Origin: Cystobasidiopsis lactophilus | Lineage: Eukaryota; Basidiomycota; Agaricostilbomycetes; Agaricostilbales; Chionosphaeraceae | Assembly (NCBI GenBank): GCA_001599975.1 | Contig: BCIO01000003.1 | Coordinates: 558,001 to 622,000, forward strand | Direction: 5' to 3' | DNA: 64,000 bases | Part shown: positions 29,808-39,641 of the stretch, in pieces | Layout: each line of letters begins with the position of its first letter | How positions within the stretch are numbered: the first letter of the stretch is position 1 | The notes under the pieces: generated by a model | Database searches by the model: none | What the model saw: the letters and a program-made list of their open reading frames with translations, nothing else | Told to the model about the DNA's origin: nothing | Translations under genes and position numbers: made by a program

Positions 29808-31297
29808 TCAAGATGAGTGGCGAGGCAGGCCCAAAGCTTCGCGGCGGCTCTTGCCATCCTTGTCAAAGTAAGGGCGCTCGCCGATAGAGACGACTCGGTC
29901 GCCAACACGGAGGTCTTTGGAATAATCCCAGGTGCTGATGCCTTTGTCAGCGACAGAAACGGTGCTAAGCAGTGGGCTTGACTCACGCCGAGTGGTAGGT
30001 CGACCTGTTGTCCCAGATGGCAACATCTCCAATGCCGCGCTCCTTGTCGCCGTGGTTCCAGCGGAATCGCACCTGCAGCCCGTGGGTCAGTATTGTTCAG
30101 TTGTCTCTTTGAGCCTGAACGCACCTGAAGGTCATGGTTGTTGGTGATGAGCTTGCCAAGGTAGGCCAAGAGGTCATCCGACTCGTCCTTGGTGACACTG
30201 GAACAAAGCTCGGTCAGCACGCTCGAAACCAGAGGCATAAGGAGAGGGGAAGACGCACCCCAGGATGCGCTTGGTGAAGACGGGGTTCACAAAGACGCCC
30301 TTGTAGCCAGTGACCGGGTTGGTCCTGATGACAGGGTGGACAGCTTGGAAGTCGGGGCCGACGTTCTCAGGCGATCCACGAGCGACGGTACGGACTTCGT
30401 TGCCACTGCGAGGTCAGACGTTAGTGATGCGTTCATTTAACAATTGGTGATGACGGCTCACTAGGCTTTGGCATGGTCGTGGAACCAGTTGGCATCATGA
30501 CGAGCCTCGAGGGTTTCCAAGAAGGCGGCCAGCTTGGGACTCAGCCTGTCGTACACCTCATCTGATGAACGAGAAGTTCTTTTTGAGCTCAGGCTGGTGA
30601 TTGGATCCTGGATCGAAGAAGCTTACAGGCACTGGCCCACAAAGTGTCGCCGCCGCTACGGGACGGGTTCGTGTGGACCTTCAAGATAGCATAGTCGGAG
30701 GGCACCTTCTCGAAGGTGATATCGCTGTGCCAGCCAGAGCTGGCCAGCTTGCTCTTGTCGTCGCCATCGTAGACAGATCGTCGTTCAGAAGTGATGCTAC
30801 AATGATGACAAGGTCAGAGAGTGCTGACGATCACATCAAGTTGTAACCCACATCGAGATCTCGTCTCCCTTGGGGCTCGAGTCCTCAGTCGTAGGGTGGA
30901 TGTGGAGGGTGGAGCTCGCGGGCTTGCCGGACAGCTGACCGAGCTTGGTGCCGAGGATGCGCTGCTCGTCGATGGTGACCGTCTGGTTTCTGAAGAAGAC
31001 CACGCCACGTTGGGACACCAGAACGGCGAGGTCTTTGACGAAGTCGTCGGCATTGGCTTCCTTGAGCAGCTGGCTCAGCTGTGCTTTGCCTTCAGCTTCC
31101 GTCTTCCTTTCTATGCAGGCCCAAACAGAACGAACCTGGACACCGTCTTTGAATTCCTCTCCGATGACGGGGGTAGCTTCGAAATGCTCAAACTTGTCGA
31201 GAGCATTGTTGCGCTTGAGAGGCGTGTACGAGGCGCGGAGCGAGATAGAGCCTTGCAAACCATGGAGCTTGTCGGTGATTGTTTGGACGCTAGACAT
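29808..31297 (-). CDS. TauD/TfdA-type Fe(II)/2-oxoglutarate dioxygenase
   Basis: An alpha-ketoglutarate-dependent dioxygenase, like yeast Jlp1, which releases sulfite from alkylsulfonates. The start MSSVQTITDKLHGLQGSISL leads to VVFFRNQTVTIDEQ and LGQLSGKPASSTLHIHPT. The iron-binding HxD appears in SSGWHSDITFE and the distal histidine in WDNRSTYHSATWDYS. Also seen are PSDYAILKVHTNPSRSGGDT, HPVIRTNPVTGYKGVFVNP and RFRWNHGDKERGIGDVAIW. It ends with ALGLPRHSS. Several introns of about 50-60 bases split it (for example near 30070-30125, 30210-30260, 30410-30460). Length is that of a full enzyme. It is divergent from an ACS-type permease gene at 32044, which fits uptake plus cleavage of an organic acid or sulfonate. 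Substrate not proven. Confidence 0.88.
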
Positions 31298-32043
31298 CTT
31301 GGGTGTGGAGCAAGAGGAAGGTGAAGAAGGAGGACAAGATGCGAGTCCGGGGCGAGGGCAATGCAGACGGCAAAGGGAGCATTAACAATCGAATTGCGCC
31401 ACCCGGACTAAGTTCGTGTCAGATTGAGTTGTGCAAGGCGCTATCGTTTGACCACGAGTCAAATGGGCACCCATTTCAAACGGCAGAAGGGGCGCAGGAT
31501 ATCAATGATTCGAAATGGTGTGCGATTGGCTCATGCTTGGTCGCTGGGCAATCATTTTCACGGGGAAGCTCCCATTTTAGCGTCAAATCAACGCCTCTGT
31601 GTTCAAAGCACAGGATAAAGCAAGCGATGGTCCGGAGCAAGAGGCGATGCCCGAGAGGCTCGCCACTTCTCCTTTCGACAAGGTTGGCGAGGAGCGGCGA
31701 GTGGGTCTTGACCGGCTTGAATTCTGTCTGCTCCTAGCATTGCTTTGATACCCCACGATGCTATCTTTGGCTGTGGTCAAGCGAGATTGCGCAATCTTGA
31801 CCGACAAGGCAACTTGTTCACCCTTGACGGCTTTTCAGGTTGGGGCCAATTAGAGCGTCCCGGTTGCGAGGCTAGCGCTGTCTGACCATGGCACGCCACA
31901 AAGACGCGAGAAGCGTCATCCTGGATGCACCGTGGTTGGAGATTGCCTGCTTGAAATGAGCTTCGCGCCTTGCTAGGTTGCTGCTCCCTTTGCTGACTTT
32001 ACCTGCTCTTCTTCTCGTTACCTTGCCCTCCAGAGCAACCATC
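31298..32043. other. Divergent promoter region between dioxygenase and MFS genes
   Basis: About 750 bases between the starts of the two oppositely transcribed genes. No coding region supported. A shared promoter would let both be induced together; no regulator site was identified with confidence. Confidence 0.45.
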
Positions 32044-34307
32044 ATGTCTCACTCTCCTGCGAGTTCCATCGACGACAAAGGTTCCCACGACAAACTTTCT
32101 CGAGATTACCGAGTTGAGGGCATTAGCATCGCCCTGCTAGAGCACAGCACTGCTGATCAAGAGCACTACGACGAAAACCTTGTATATGATGAAGCTGAAG
32201 AACGAGCCGTGATCAGAAAGCTCGACCTGCGCATATATGTAAGTGTTTGGCTTCTCTTGGTGGCAACTGTGGCTCACGCAGCATGTGCGCTCCAGTCCGC
32301 CCTGCTCCTGTCCACCTTTGTACTCAACATCGACCGCACCAACATGTGAGAGGTTTTTGGTCTAGATGTAGGAGCCGAAGCTCACGCTGTCCACCACCAG
32401 CTCGAACGCCATTTCTGCCGGTCTTCCCGCGGATCTCGGCTTTACCATCAACACCGTCAATAGTGCCCAGCAGGTCTACGCGGCGATCTTCACGGGTGAG
32501 ACTGACATGCTAGCCGCCGTTGTTCACGCTAACACGAAGACTAAAACAGTGACCGCTCTGACTGGCGGCATCATCGGCAAGCGTATCGGTCCGGCTCGCT
32601 ACATTCCCATCCTCATGTTCTCTTGGTTGGTGAATTGTCGCTTTCTTTCGCTGGGGCTCATCTTTAGCGTCTATAGGGGTTTGGTCACGCTGGCGCACGC
32701 TTTGATCAAGGACGAGGCCGGCTACTTTGTGGTTCGAGCATTCATTGCGCTCACGGAAGGAGGGGTCATCCCAGCAAGGTAAGATGGTCCGTTATGTGCC
32801 AACACCCTGCGTAACGTCGTTGTCACCCAGCTTGGTTTATCTGAATTATTTCTACAAGTCCAAAGAGCTCGTCAAGCGCTTGAGTCTCTTCTGGGGTGTC
32901 CGCAAGTCCACTTTTCACCGCTTCGCATGCCTAGCTAACAAGATGCTGCTGTTAACAGAGGCGGTTGCGTCGGCCGTGTCTGGTCTGATGGCGGCTGGCT
33001 TGCTGAAGTTGAACGGCGTTCAAGGATTGTTTGGGTGGAAGTGGTGTAAGCAAGGTCTTTTTACTCAGCGCGGCCCGAGTTAAGCTTTCTTGCAGTGTTC
33101 ATTGTCGATGTAAGCAAGGTCGTTCCGCTCATCGGAGCAAGACTCAAGCCTTCTTGCAGGGCATCATCACGGTGGCGGTGTCCGCCTTCCTTTGGTTCTA
33201 CCTACCCTCCTCAATTGCCTCGAAGCGCAACGTCATTGGCTTGTTCGTTCCTTTCTTCGTTATGGATTCTGAAATTCTAACTCTTTGGGATAGGTCGGAA
33301 CGCCAGAAGCAAATCGCGGTTGTCCGAACCATCCGCGATGTAAGCCACTCGGATTATGAAGAGTTATTGGTCTCATCATCACCCAACAGGACCCTTCCAA
33401 GATCACATACCTCAGCACTCAAGTCACCTGGCACGATGCCCGTACCCTTGTCGCCGAACGCGGGTTCTGGACTCATCTCGCTATCACCGCAATTGGCCTC
33501 ACACCCACTGCACCGCTGTCGCAATACCTTCCTACTGTCATCAAAGGCTTTAACTACAACGTCTTTGTCGCCAATGCGTTGACTGCCCCGATCTACATCT
33601 TGCAGTGCGCGGCCATGTTTCTGTTGGGCTGGTCGTCAGATCGGCACGGCTACCGGTCTCTTCATGGCGTGTTCGGAGCCTCTTGGCTGTTTATCGGTTT
33701 TGTTCTTCTGCGGGCTTTGCCACTCAATGCTGGAAGGGGCGCTCATTATGTTGCGGCCCTCGTCGCTGGTTCCTGGCCCCAGACCCATGGACTGCAAATC
33801 GGTTGGATGCAGGTAGGAGCAAGCCCAGTTGCTATTGAAGTTGTTTTGATCTGATTCACGTCACAGGAAAACATCGCGGGTGTTGGAAAGCGCAGTTTGG
33901 CGAACGGCGCGGTCATCGGTGAGCCCAGCCGCCACTCCCATCACCGCCCACTATGGACTTACACGCGCTTCAGCTGCCGCCAATATCTATTCTTTGTGGG
34001 GAGCACAGATCTACCGAGCTGACGATGCGCCCCAATTCAAGCGCGGCAACGACATCGCCATCGCGTTTGCTGCCGCTGTCATCCTCATCTAGATCTTTGC
34101 CTTCTTTCAAGTGCGTTCTGCCTTTCAACACCACCCTTGGCTCATCTGACGAATGATTTTCAGTACAAGTTCATCAACCAGAAGAGGGCGCTCAAGTACA
34201 GCCAGCTCAATGCTTCGCAAAGGCAGATTGTCGAGGACAACCTCGAGCAAGAGGGCAACAGGTCGTTGCTGTTCAAGCAAGTCACTCTTCTCACTTTCTT
34301 TTCTTAA
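32044..34307 (+). CDS. MFS transporter of the anion:cation symporter (allantoate permease-like) family, with in-frame stop
   Basis: A plasma-membrane permease resembling DAL5-type transporters. The ATG at 32044 gives MSHSPASSIDDKGSHDKLS. Spliced exons read LDLRIY joined to SALLLSTFVLNIDRTNIS, AGLPADLGFTINTVNSAQ, RIGPARYIPILMFSWGLVT, FIALTEGGVIPASLVYLNYF, RLSLFWEAVASAVSGLMAAG, GWKWLFIVDGIITVAVSAFL, SERQKQIAVVRTIRDDPSKI, YNVFVANALTAPIYILQCA and KRSLANGAVIGAANIYSLWG. In the last helix (AAAVILI-stop-IFAFFQ) a TAG at 34090-34092 stands where tryptophan would fit; beyond it YKFINQKRALKY and LEQEGNRSLLF still read as a normal tail. So the gene is cut about 45 residues early, or that base is a sequencing error. 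The true end is 34307 or, with another intron, as late as 34401. Confidence 0.75.
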
Positions 34308-34828
34308 GCCGTCTTACACAGAGGCGTCGCAGGCACTCTCTATGAGCAATTTGTTTCGCAGCGGGAAGGATGGTGGCGGCAGATGGTTCACGATTTGTTA
34401 AAGCAAGCTTCTTTGCAATCTAAGATACAACTCCGACTAACTCCCTCCTCTAATTCACTGCTCCCTGAGCCCATGAGTTGCCCCTGCGCAAGTTGACACC
34501 TGGCACACTCCGGCCATGGACCTGGCCGACGAAGTGATAGATCTTCGACGCCCAGTTTTTTGCCCCATCCTGTCTTCAGCGTCACTTTAAAGCTCCACGG
34601 CACTGTCCGTCCTCCAGTGCTTGCTCCTGTCGCGTCGCTGGTCCGCCCAGTGGCCGCAATTTCAGCGGTCGTGCCAAATCTCTGAGACTCCGAGTCCTAA
34701 TTCTGACAAGCGTGAGGACCCAGTTGCGAGCGGTTTGAGCTGTTCTGACGAAGTAGCAGGTATCTTAGCAGCTGGGCCATCGCGTGTCGCGCCCTGCTGG
34801 CCTTCGGCGGCGACTCCTCCCGGCTCAA
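34308..34828. other. Spacer between MFS gene and F-box-like gene
   Basis: About 520 bases, including the 3' flank of the MFS gene (to about 34430) that is also copied at 29.6 kb. The rest has no supported gene and precedes the ATG at 34829. Confidence 0.45.
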
Positions 34829-36470
34829 ATGGAACTCCCTACAATCGAAGCTGCCTTGCAGCGGACTTTGGAAGGCGTTCTGGATACACGTCTGACCCCA
34901 ATTTTGAACGACATTCAGAAGCGCTTGGATCGGATCGAGGCCGGTATGAAACCGGTGGAAGAACGGCGGCTGGACGTTTTCGAGGAGCCTCCGCCTCCGC
35001 CTCTGCCTCAACCAGTGCGTTGATCACTTCTGAACATGCTTCAGCTTGATACACTAACTCCAGTTGAGCCAGGTTCCCGCAGTTCTTCTCACAGACATGG
35101 CACCGGAAGTGCTGCAGCAAATCGGCAGCCACTTGATCATGAAAAGCGAGTCCTCTCTTCGCCCTCCCTGTATCGCACCTCCCCGTGGGAAAGACACCGA
35201 GCCTGCTTTGCGCTGGTATCTCGCGCTTCCCCCTCACTGTGCGGCCCTGAAGACATGCCGCAAGCTTCGCAGCGCGCTGACACCAATCTTCTGGCGTACC
35301 TTACAATTCGAAGTGCCTGCGCGTTACCCTCTCAACTTTCCAGAAAGCTTGAAGGCCTTGGAAGACATGTTATCTTGCCTCATGCATCCGCTTGGGCATG
35401 TGCGGCAGATTCATGTGATCTTCAACAAACGCTGCACTTTCGACTACCTGGAGTGCCTTCTTCGCTCGCCATATTTCAGCCACGGTAGCGAAGAGCGAGG
35501 GACGGACCTCCGCTTGGCATTTACAATTATCGGTTTCCCCGAGGAAGCACTTGTGCAGCTGCTCACAAGCGAAGTGTGGGACAAGAACATGTTGGAGCAT
35601 CTTTCGATTCGCAATGACTCGCTTGCTACGGGCAGTGAGCCCCAAGGCTATACTGCCCCCATCGACCTGAACCCTTTCCGCCATCTCCGCGAATTGCGGA
35701 TCAATATCAACGCTCTTCTTCTGTTTGGCGAAACCCTCTACACAAGCGAGCAGTGCAGGGAATTCCCATTGTGGCGAACGGAAGGCAACATTCTGCGCCC
35801 ATACCTACCCAAAGCCGAGATCAGCCTGGGCGGCTGGAACAGACATCCATTACTTGGACGGGAAGGACCAACTTGGTGGCGGACCCTCTGCAACCTTCAA
35901 TCTTCGGGGCCATCCAGCTTGACTCTGAACTTTGGTCAGGCGAAGACTCAGATCGATTGGCAGGACTTGATGGGGGGACTGTCGCCCACCTTGACATCGC
36001 TGACGTTGGGGTTTCGCTACAGTATGAACGACTTCGGCTCTCTTTGCTTGCACAACACCGTCGACTGGTCTCCTATTTCACATCTCGCAAGTCTGACGAC
36101 ACTGCGGATCCGATTTTACCCAGAAAACCCTGACTATTCCGACTTTCGTCCTTCCGCAACCTCTTTGACCGACGCGATCCTGAACCTGGACACGATCTCC
36201 TTGCCATGTTTGCGGGAGTTGTCCGTGCTGCTGAAGCCCACCTCCAGCGGGTCGACCGACTTCCCCGAATGCCACTTCGACGCCGCCACTGCCGCTCTTC
36301 TACGCCTCCTCCGCCAGGCGCCTTCCTCTCTGCCGTCTCTTCACCACCTCACCGTAGACTTCACGAGCAAGGGGCATTGGGTTAAAGCGTTGGGACATGA
36401 GTTGGTGACAGAGCTGCGGACTGCGGGCAACGAGTGTGGAGTGCAGCTGAAGATCGTGCCACCCGACTGA
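34829..36470 (+). CDS. F-box/LRR-like protein with an added N-terminal coiled coil
   Basis: Exon 1 (34829-35014) begins MELPTIEAALQRTLEGVLDT and contains a short heptad-like helix (LNDIQKRLDRIEAGMKPVEE) and a proline run (EPPPPPLPQP). A 49-base intron, 35015-35063 (GTGCGT, branch ACTAACTC, CCAG), joins it in phase to LSQVPAVLLTDMAPEVLQQI, the F-box-like motif. The rest follows the local family: CRKLRSALTPIFWRTLQFEV, RHPLLGREGPTWWRTL, QIDWQDLMGGLSPTLTSLTL, HNTVDWSPISHLASLTTLRI and LRR-like strands to TGA 36470. About 530 residues. The coiled-coil plus proline segment is absent from the other members and might mediate dimerisation; that is inference. Confidence 0.78.
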
Positions 36471-36949
36471 GAAGTGAGCTTATCTTTCTCTTGGCTTCAG
36501 TGTGACCGTTCCAGACTCAGAATCGGCATGCTTGCAGATCTTTTCGAGTCCAAGGAGGTGTTGCCGCTTCGGTGATTACCGTAATGCCTTCTGCCAAAAA
36601 CAGTCGATGAGAGCCCAAAAGAGGTCCCAAGGTCTAGCAATTGGAAGTTGCACTCTGTACGAAGACGAAAGCTGCCGGTCGCATGCCGAAGCGACGGCAT
36701 TGAGAACACCGTCGGATTGATCTCTCTGGAGCAAATGGTGGCAAAACTGGCAAAATAGCCCTCTTCAACTTTATGATCTTCTTAGCTACGCAGGCCTTCT
36801 TCTTGTGTAAATTGCAAAGGCTTTGGAAGGCACCGTTCTAGGCCTGACCAAATGCCAAGAGCTATCCGCAGATCGACACAGAACATTTCCCACGGTCCCG
36901 CACTCTTGCGCTCTCGCGTGGGTTTGCTCTTGCTCGACGACTCGAAACA
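36471..36949. other. Spacer with no supported gene
   Basis: About 480 bases between two plus-strand genes; no coding region or repeat was supported. Confidence 0.4.
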
Positions 36950-37415
36950 ATGGCTGTCGATAAAGGTGGGTTTGCAACTGCGTACCACCGATGAGAACAC
37001 TGTTGATGGGGAGGATCCAGCTGCCGCACAAACTGAACAAGAGAGGGTCTTTGTCGAGTTCTGCGAGGCCTGGGCAACCTCCGACGTCCAGAAGATTGTC
37101 AGCTTCTGGTCGGACGACGGGATCTGGAGCATCATCCCCTCCGCCCGCGCTCAAGGCCACAAAGAGCTCGAAGGGACGGTGGCCAATTACTTGGGTTTGG
37201 CCGGCATGCGGATCGAAGTCGTCGCCCTGGCCTCTCGCGGTGACCTCGTCTTCTACGAGCTGATCGACCACTGTACTTTCACCGACACCAGCCGCGGCAC
37301 GTACGACATGCTCGTTGCGGGAACTGCCAGATTCGAAGGCGGCAAGATGAAGGATTTGCGCGAGTACGTCGACTGGGCCAAGATGGAGGAGGCCGCCGGC
37401 ATGCCTTTGCGCTAG
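36950..37415 (+). CDS. NTF2-fold protein, limonene-1,2-epoxide hydrolase/SnoaL-like
   Basis: The ATG at 36950 (CGAAACAATGGCT) codes MAVDK; a 58-base intron (GTGGGT...GATCCAG) joins it in phase to AAAQTEQERVFVEFCEAWAT. The body reads IVSFWSDDGIWSIIPSARAQ, GHKELEGTVANYLGLAGM, VVALASRGDLVFYELIDHCT, RGTYDMLVAGTARFEGGKM and LREYVDWAKMEEAAG, about 135 residues. The helix plus curved-sheet pattern FW.DD..W...P....G...I, with the YVDW motif near the end, is typical of limonene-epoxide-hydrolase-like members of the NTF2 superfamily. Substrate unknown; could also be a non-enzymatic NTF2-like protein. Confidence 0.72.
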
Positions 37416-38810
37416 GTAAGGTGCGAAGATGCCTTGAAAGCGACAACCTTGCTGAGACTTGCCTGCCATTCGTTGAGAATTGCTGAGTGAGAAAAATCGC
37501 TCCGAACGGCGTTGCAATGGTCGGCAGACAAAAGGCTGGGTTCTGGGTTGGATAGGGCCAAAAGCTTCTTACGAAAGATTGGCATTGTGGACAGACCGGG
37601 ATCGTGCGCTAAAGAGGTGACGACTTGGTGGCGACAAATGAGACGGGCAAAGGCGCAATTCGCTGTGTAAAAGAAGGCGCTCTAGACTTGGAGAACATTC
37701 GAGCTCTAGGCATCACAACCTAAGCGAACCAAGGCATAGGCGGCGAGCGTTGTTGACGTGGCCAGCGGATCACAACGCAAACAAACCGGGGCGGCAAGCA
37801 AGCACTGGCAGCAAGCCCGGGCGCACTCCGACCATAGGCATGTGCTCAAATGAAGCACGGACTAGTGTCAGATGCGGCCAGCAAGAGGCAAAAGCAGGCG
37901 CAATGCAGCGCGACTCGGTTGGCGAGGATCAACGACGGCGGAATGAACGAGTGGCGAGGCTGGCGCTCGCGGCTGCTTGTGGCTCTGGCCTGGTGTGGCT
38001 GATAAGTGCTAACTGAACAGTCTGCTGAGCCTGGCCTTGGACGCGTTCACTGTGGATCAAGGCTGCAGAGCCGATGTTTCTGTTTCCCGCGCAAACCTCG
38101 CGCATCGATGTCTGTTTAATTGTGGCTCTGTGTACGTTTGCTGGGGCCCTTGGAGTGATGCCTTGAAGCACTGGAGCATCGGTAAATCTGTAGTCTGGCC
38201 TCCCAATCCACCGTTGCTTCAACAACAGCGCCAACGCTCGGTCACTCCCGCCTGACGGATTTGCCACTCTACCACTTCACGGCTCCCACAAGCGGCGTCT
38301 TCATGTCTGTCTAAGCGCTCACATAGATCAACGGGACCGGTCCAGCTCGGCGTCTCCAACACAGGACTCATGCGGACGAGGGCTGAGGGCGGCATTGTCG
38401 AGTTGCTACAACGTGCGTCGGTCTCTTTACACTACCATCTCCATCGAATCAGAGTTGATGCTGTTGATGCTGCCGCTTCTCGCACAGATACGTTAATGGC
38501 CTGCCTTTCTCCCTGCTTTCTTTCTTTCTCGGCAGCTCATGAGCACCACCTTTGGCCGATGCAGAGGTGCGTTGCCTACCTTACCACATCATTCTCCTTG
38601 TAAAGAGACTGATGAATGCATCGAATGCGACGCACAGGGCTCATTTTCGAGCCGCCGTCAACCCTTCCGAAATCCTGCTGGAGGGGGGAAAAAAAGAACA
38701 AGAAGGGCGAGATTGCCTGCCTGTTGCCAAGAGCTAAAAACGAGTGGGTGTTCTATCTTTTGTGAAGACCACGGATCACGCCCTGATCTAGGAGTCACCT
38801 CGTTTCCACA
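37416..38810. other. Gene-poor stretch of about 1.4 kb
   Basis: Frames up to about 120 codons occur on both strands with no motif, and no matched splice structure was found. The neighbouring decayed ChAPs fragment suggests this may be old, degraded gene sequence. A short purine run (GGGGGGAAAAAAAG) lies near 38681. Confidence 0.35.
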
Positions 38811-39120
38811 GACGAGGAGGTCAAAGCCGTCCAAGTCCTCCACCGCGCCCTCCAAGACTTTCCCCAGTCCTACAAGCTGCTCCACGTCCAGTGTGACGTT
38901 GTACGGGTGAAGGTAAGACTGCGCTACCCTCTCATTGCTTATCGATGGTTCGTAATCTTTCTGCTGTAGGGCGAGGGCGAGCGGCCGCTCCATCTCGCAA
39001 ATCTCGGTTATCAACTGCGCGCCTTCGGACTTTGTCACCTGGGCTGCTCCTCTTCCTGCACGCATCTGAAGAGCAGGCCTTGGCCGGATACTTTGTCTTG
39101 GATTCACCTAACAAACAGAG
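38811..39120 (+). pseudogene. Decayed fragment of a ChAPs-family (Chs5-Arf1-binding, exomer) gene
   Basis: After a CACAG acceptor the frame reads DEEVKAVQVLHRALQDFPQS and YKLLHVQCDVVRVK, followed by a normal-looking intron (38913-38969, GTAAGA...CTGTAG) and GEGERPLHLA. A single-base frame change later, the sequence reads ISVINCAPSDFVTWA. NCAPSEFVTWA and the LLHVQCDFL repeat are hallmarks of the yeast Chs6/Bch1/Bud7 family, which carries chitin synthase to the cell surface. A third frame gives EEQALAGYFVLDSP, like the following ALLTLNSCPM segment. No more of the 700-residue gene is present, and frames do not connect, so this is a relic of a copied gene. Confidence 0.6.
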
Positions 39121-39641
39121 TGGTTGGCTGGCCCGATGAACTCTCAAGCGGGACATCTTCCTGCCTCATCCTCCTCTGCTTGCAGCACCGGCTCATCCTC
39201 CTCGGTTTGCAGCACCGGCTCCAAAAGGGCCTCCCCGATCAGTCCTGCCGGTTTCTACCACCGTCAATGTGCCTCCTTCGAATAGCCCTCGATCCAGTGA
39301 CACGCTGAGCGCATTTAAAGGAGACGCATGGTTGGTTCCGCTTTCGGTTTGCTACTCCCTTTGCGCGCTGGTGTATGAATTCATCGCGAGGCAATGACTT
39401 GGTGGCATCAGAGCTCCCGTCCTGCCAGCAGAGATCGTTGCGGTTGAAACGCCGGCGGGATCACGAGCGCAGGATGGCCTCTTTCATGTGCTCTTCCAGT
39501 TTTGGGCTGCTTCTCGTCGTGTCTGATTCTTCGATGGTGTCTTTCATGACCCACAAGCCGGAGTGCAATGCTGTGACTACCAAATGTCCGTTCGCCTCTC
39601 GCCTCGCTTCACCTAAATTCGTCCACTCGGTCCCAGAAACC
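39121..39641. other. Spacer holding a 27-bp tandem repeat
   Basis: About 520 bases downstream of the ChAPs relic and upstream of the gene at 39642. A plus-strand frame from 39375 runs in phase into that gene but lacks family likeness before 39642 and is probably 5' leader. Confidence 0.4.
39165..39218 (+). repeat. 27-bp tandem repeat, two copies
   Basis: CTCATCCTCCTC followed by three variable bases and TTGCAGCACCGG occurs at 39165-39191 and 39192-39218. The copies differ only in the three central bases (TGC against GGT). Confidence 0.85.

Noticed and set aside
30821-31324. A 167-codon plus-strand open frame
   Set aside because: It is the shadow of the first exons of the dioxygenase gene.
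36786-37517. A 243-codon open frame on the minus strand
   Set aside because: It is antisense to the NTF2-fold gene, whose plus-strand product has a recognisable fold and a proper intron.
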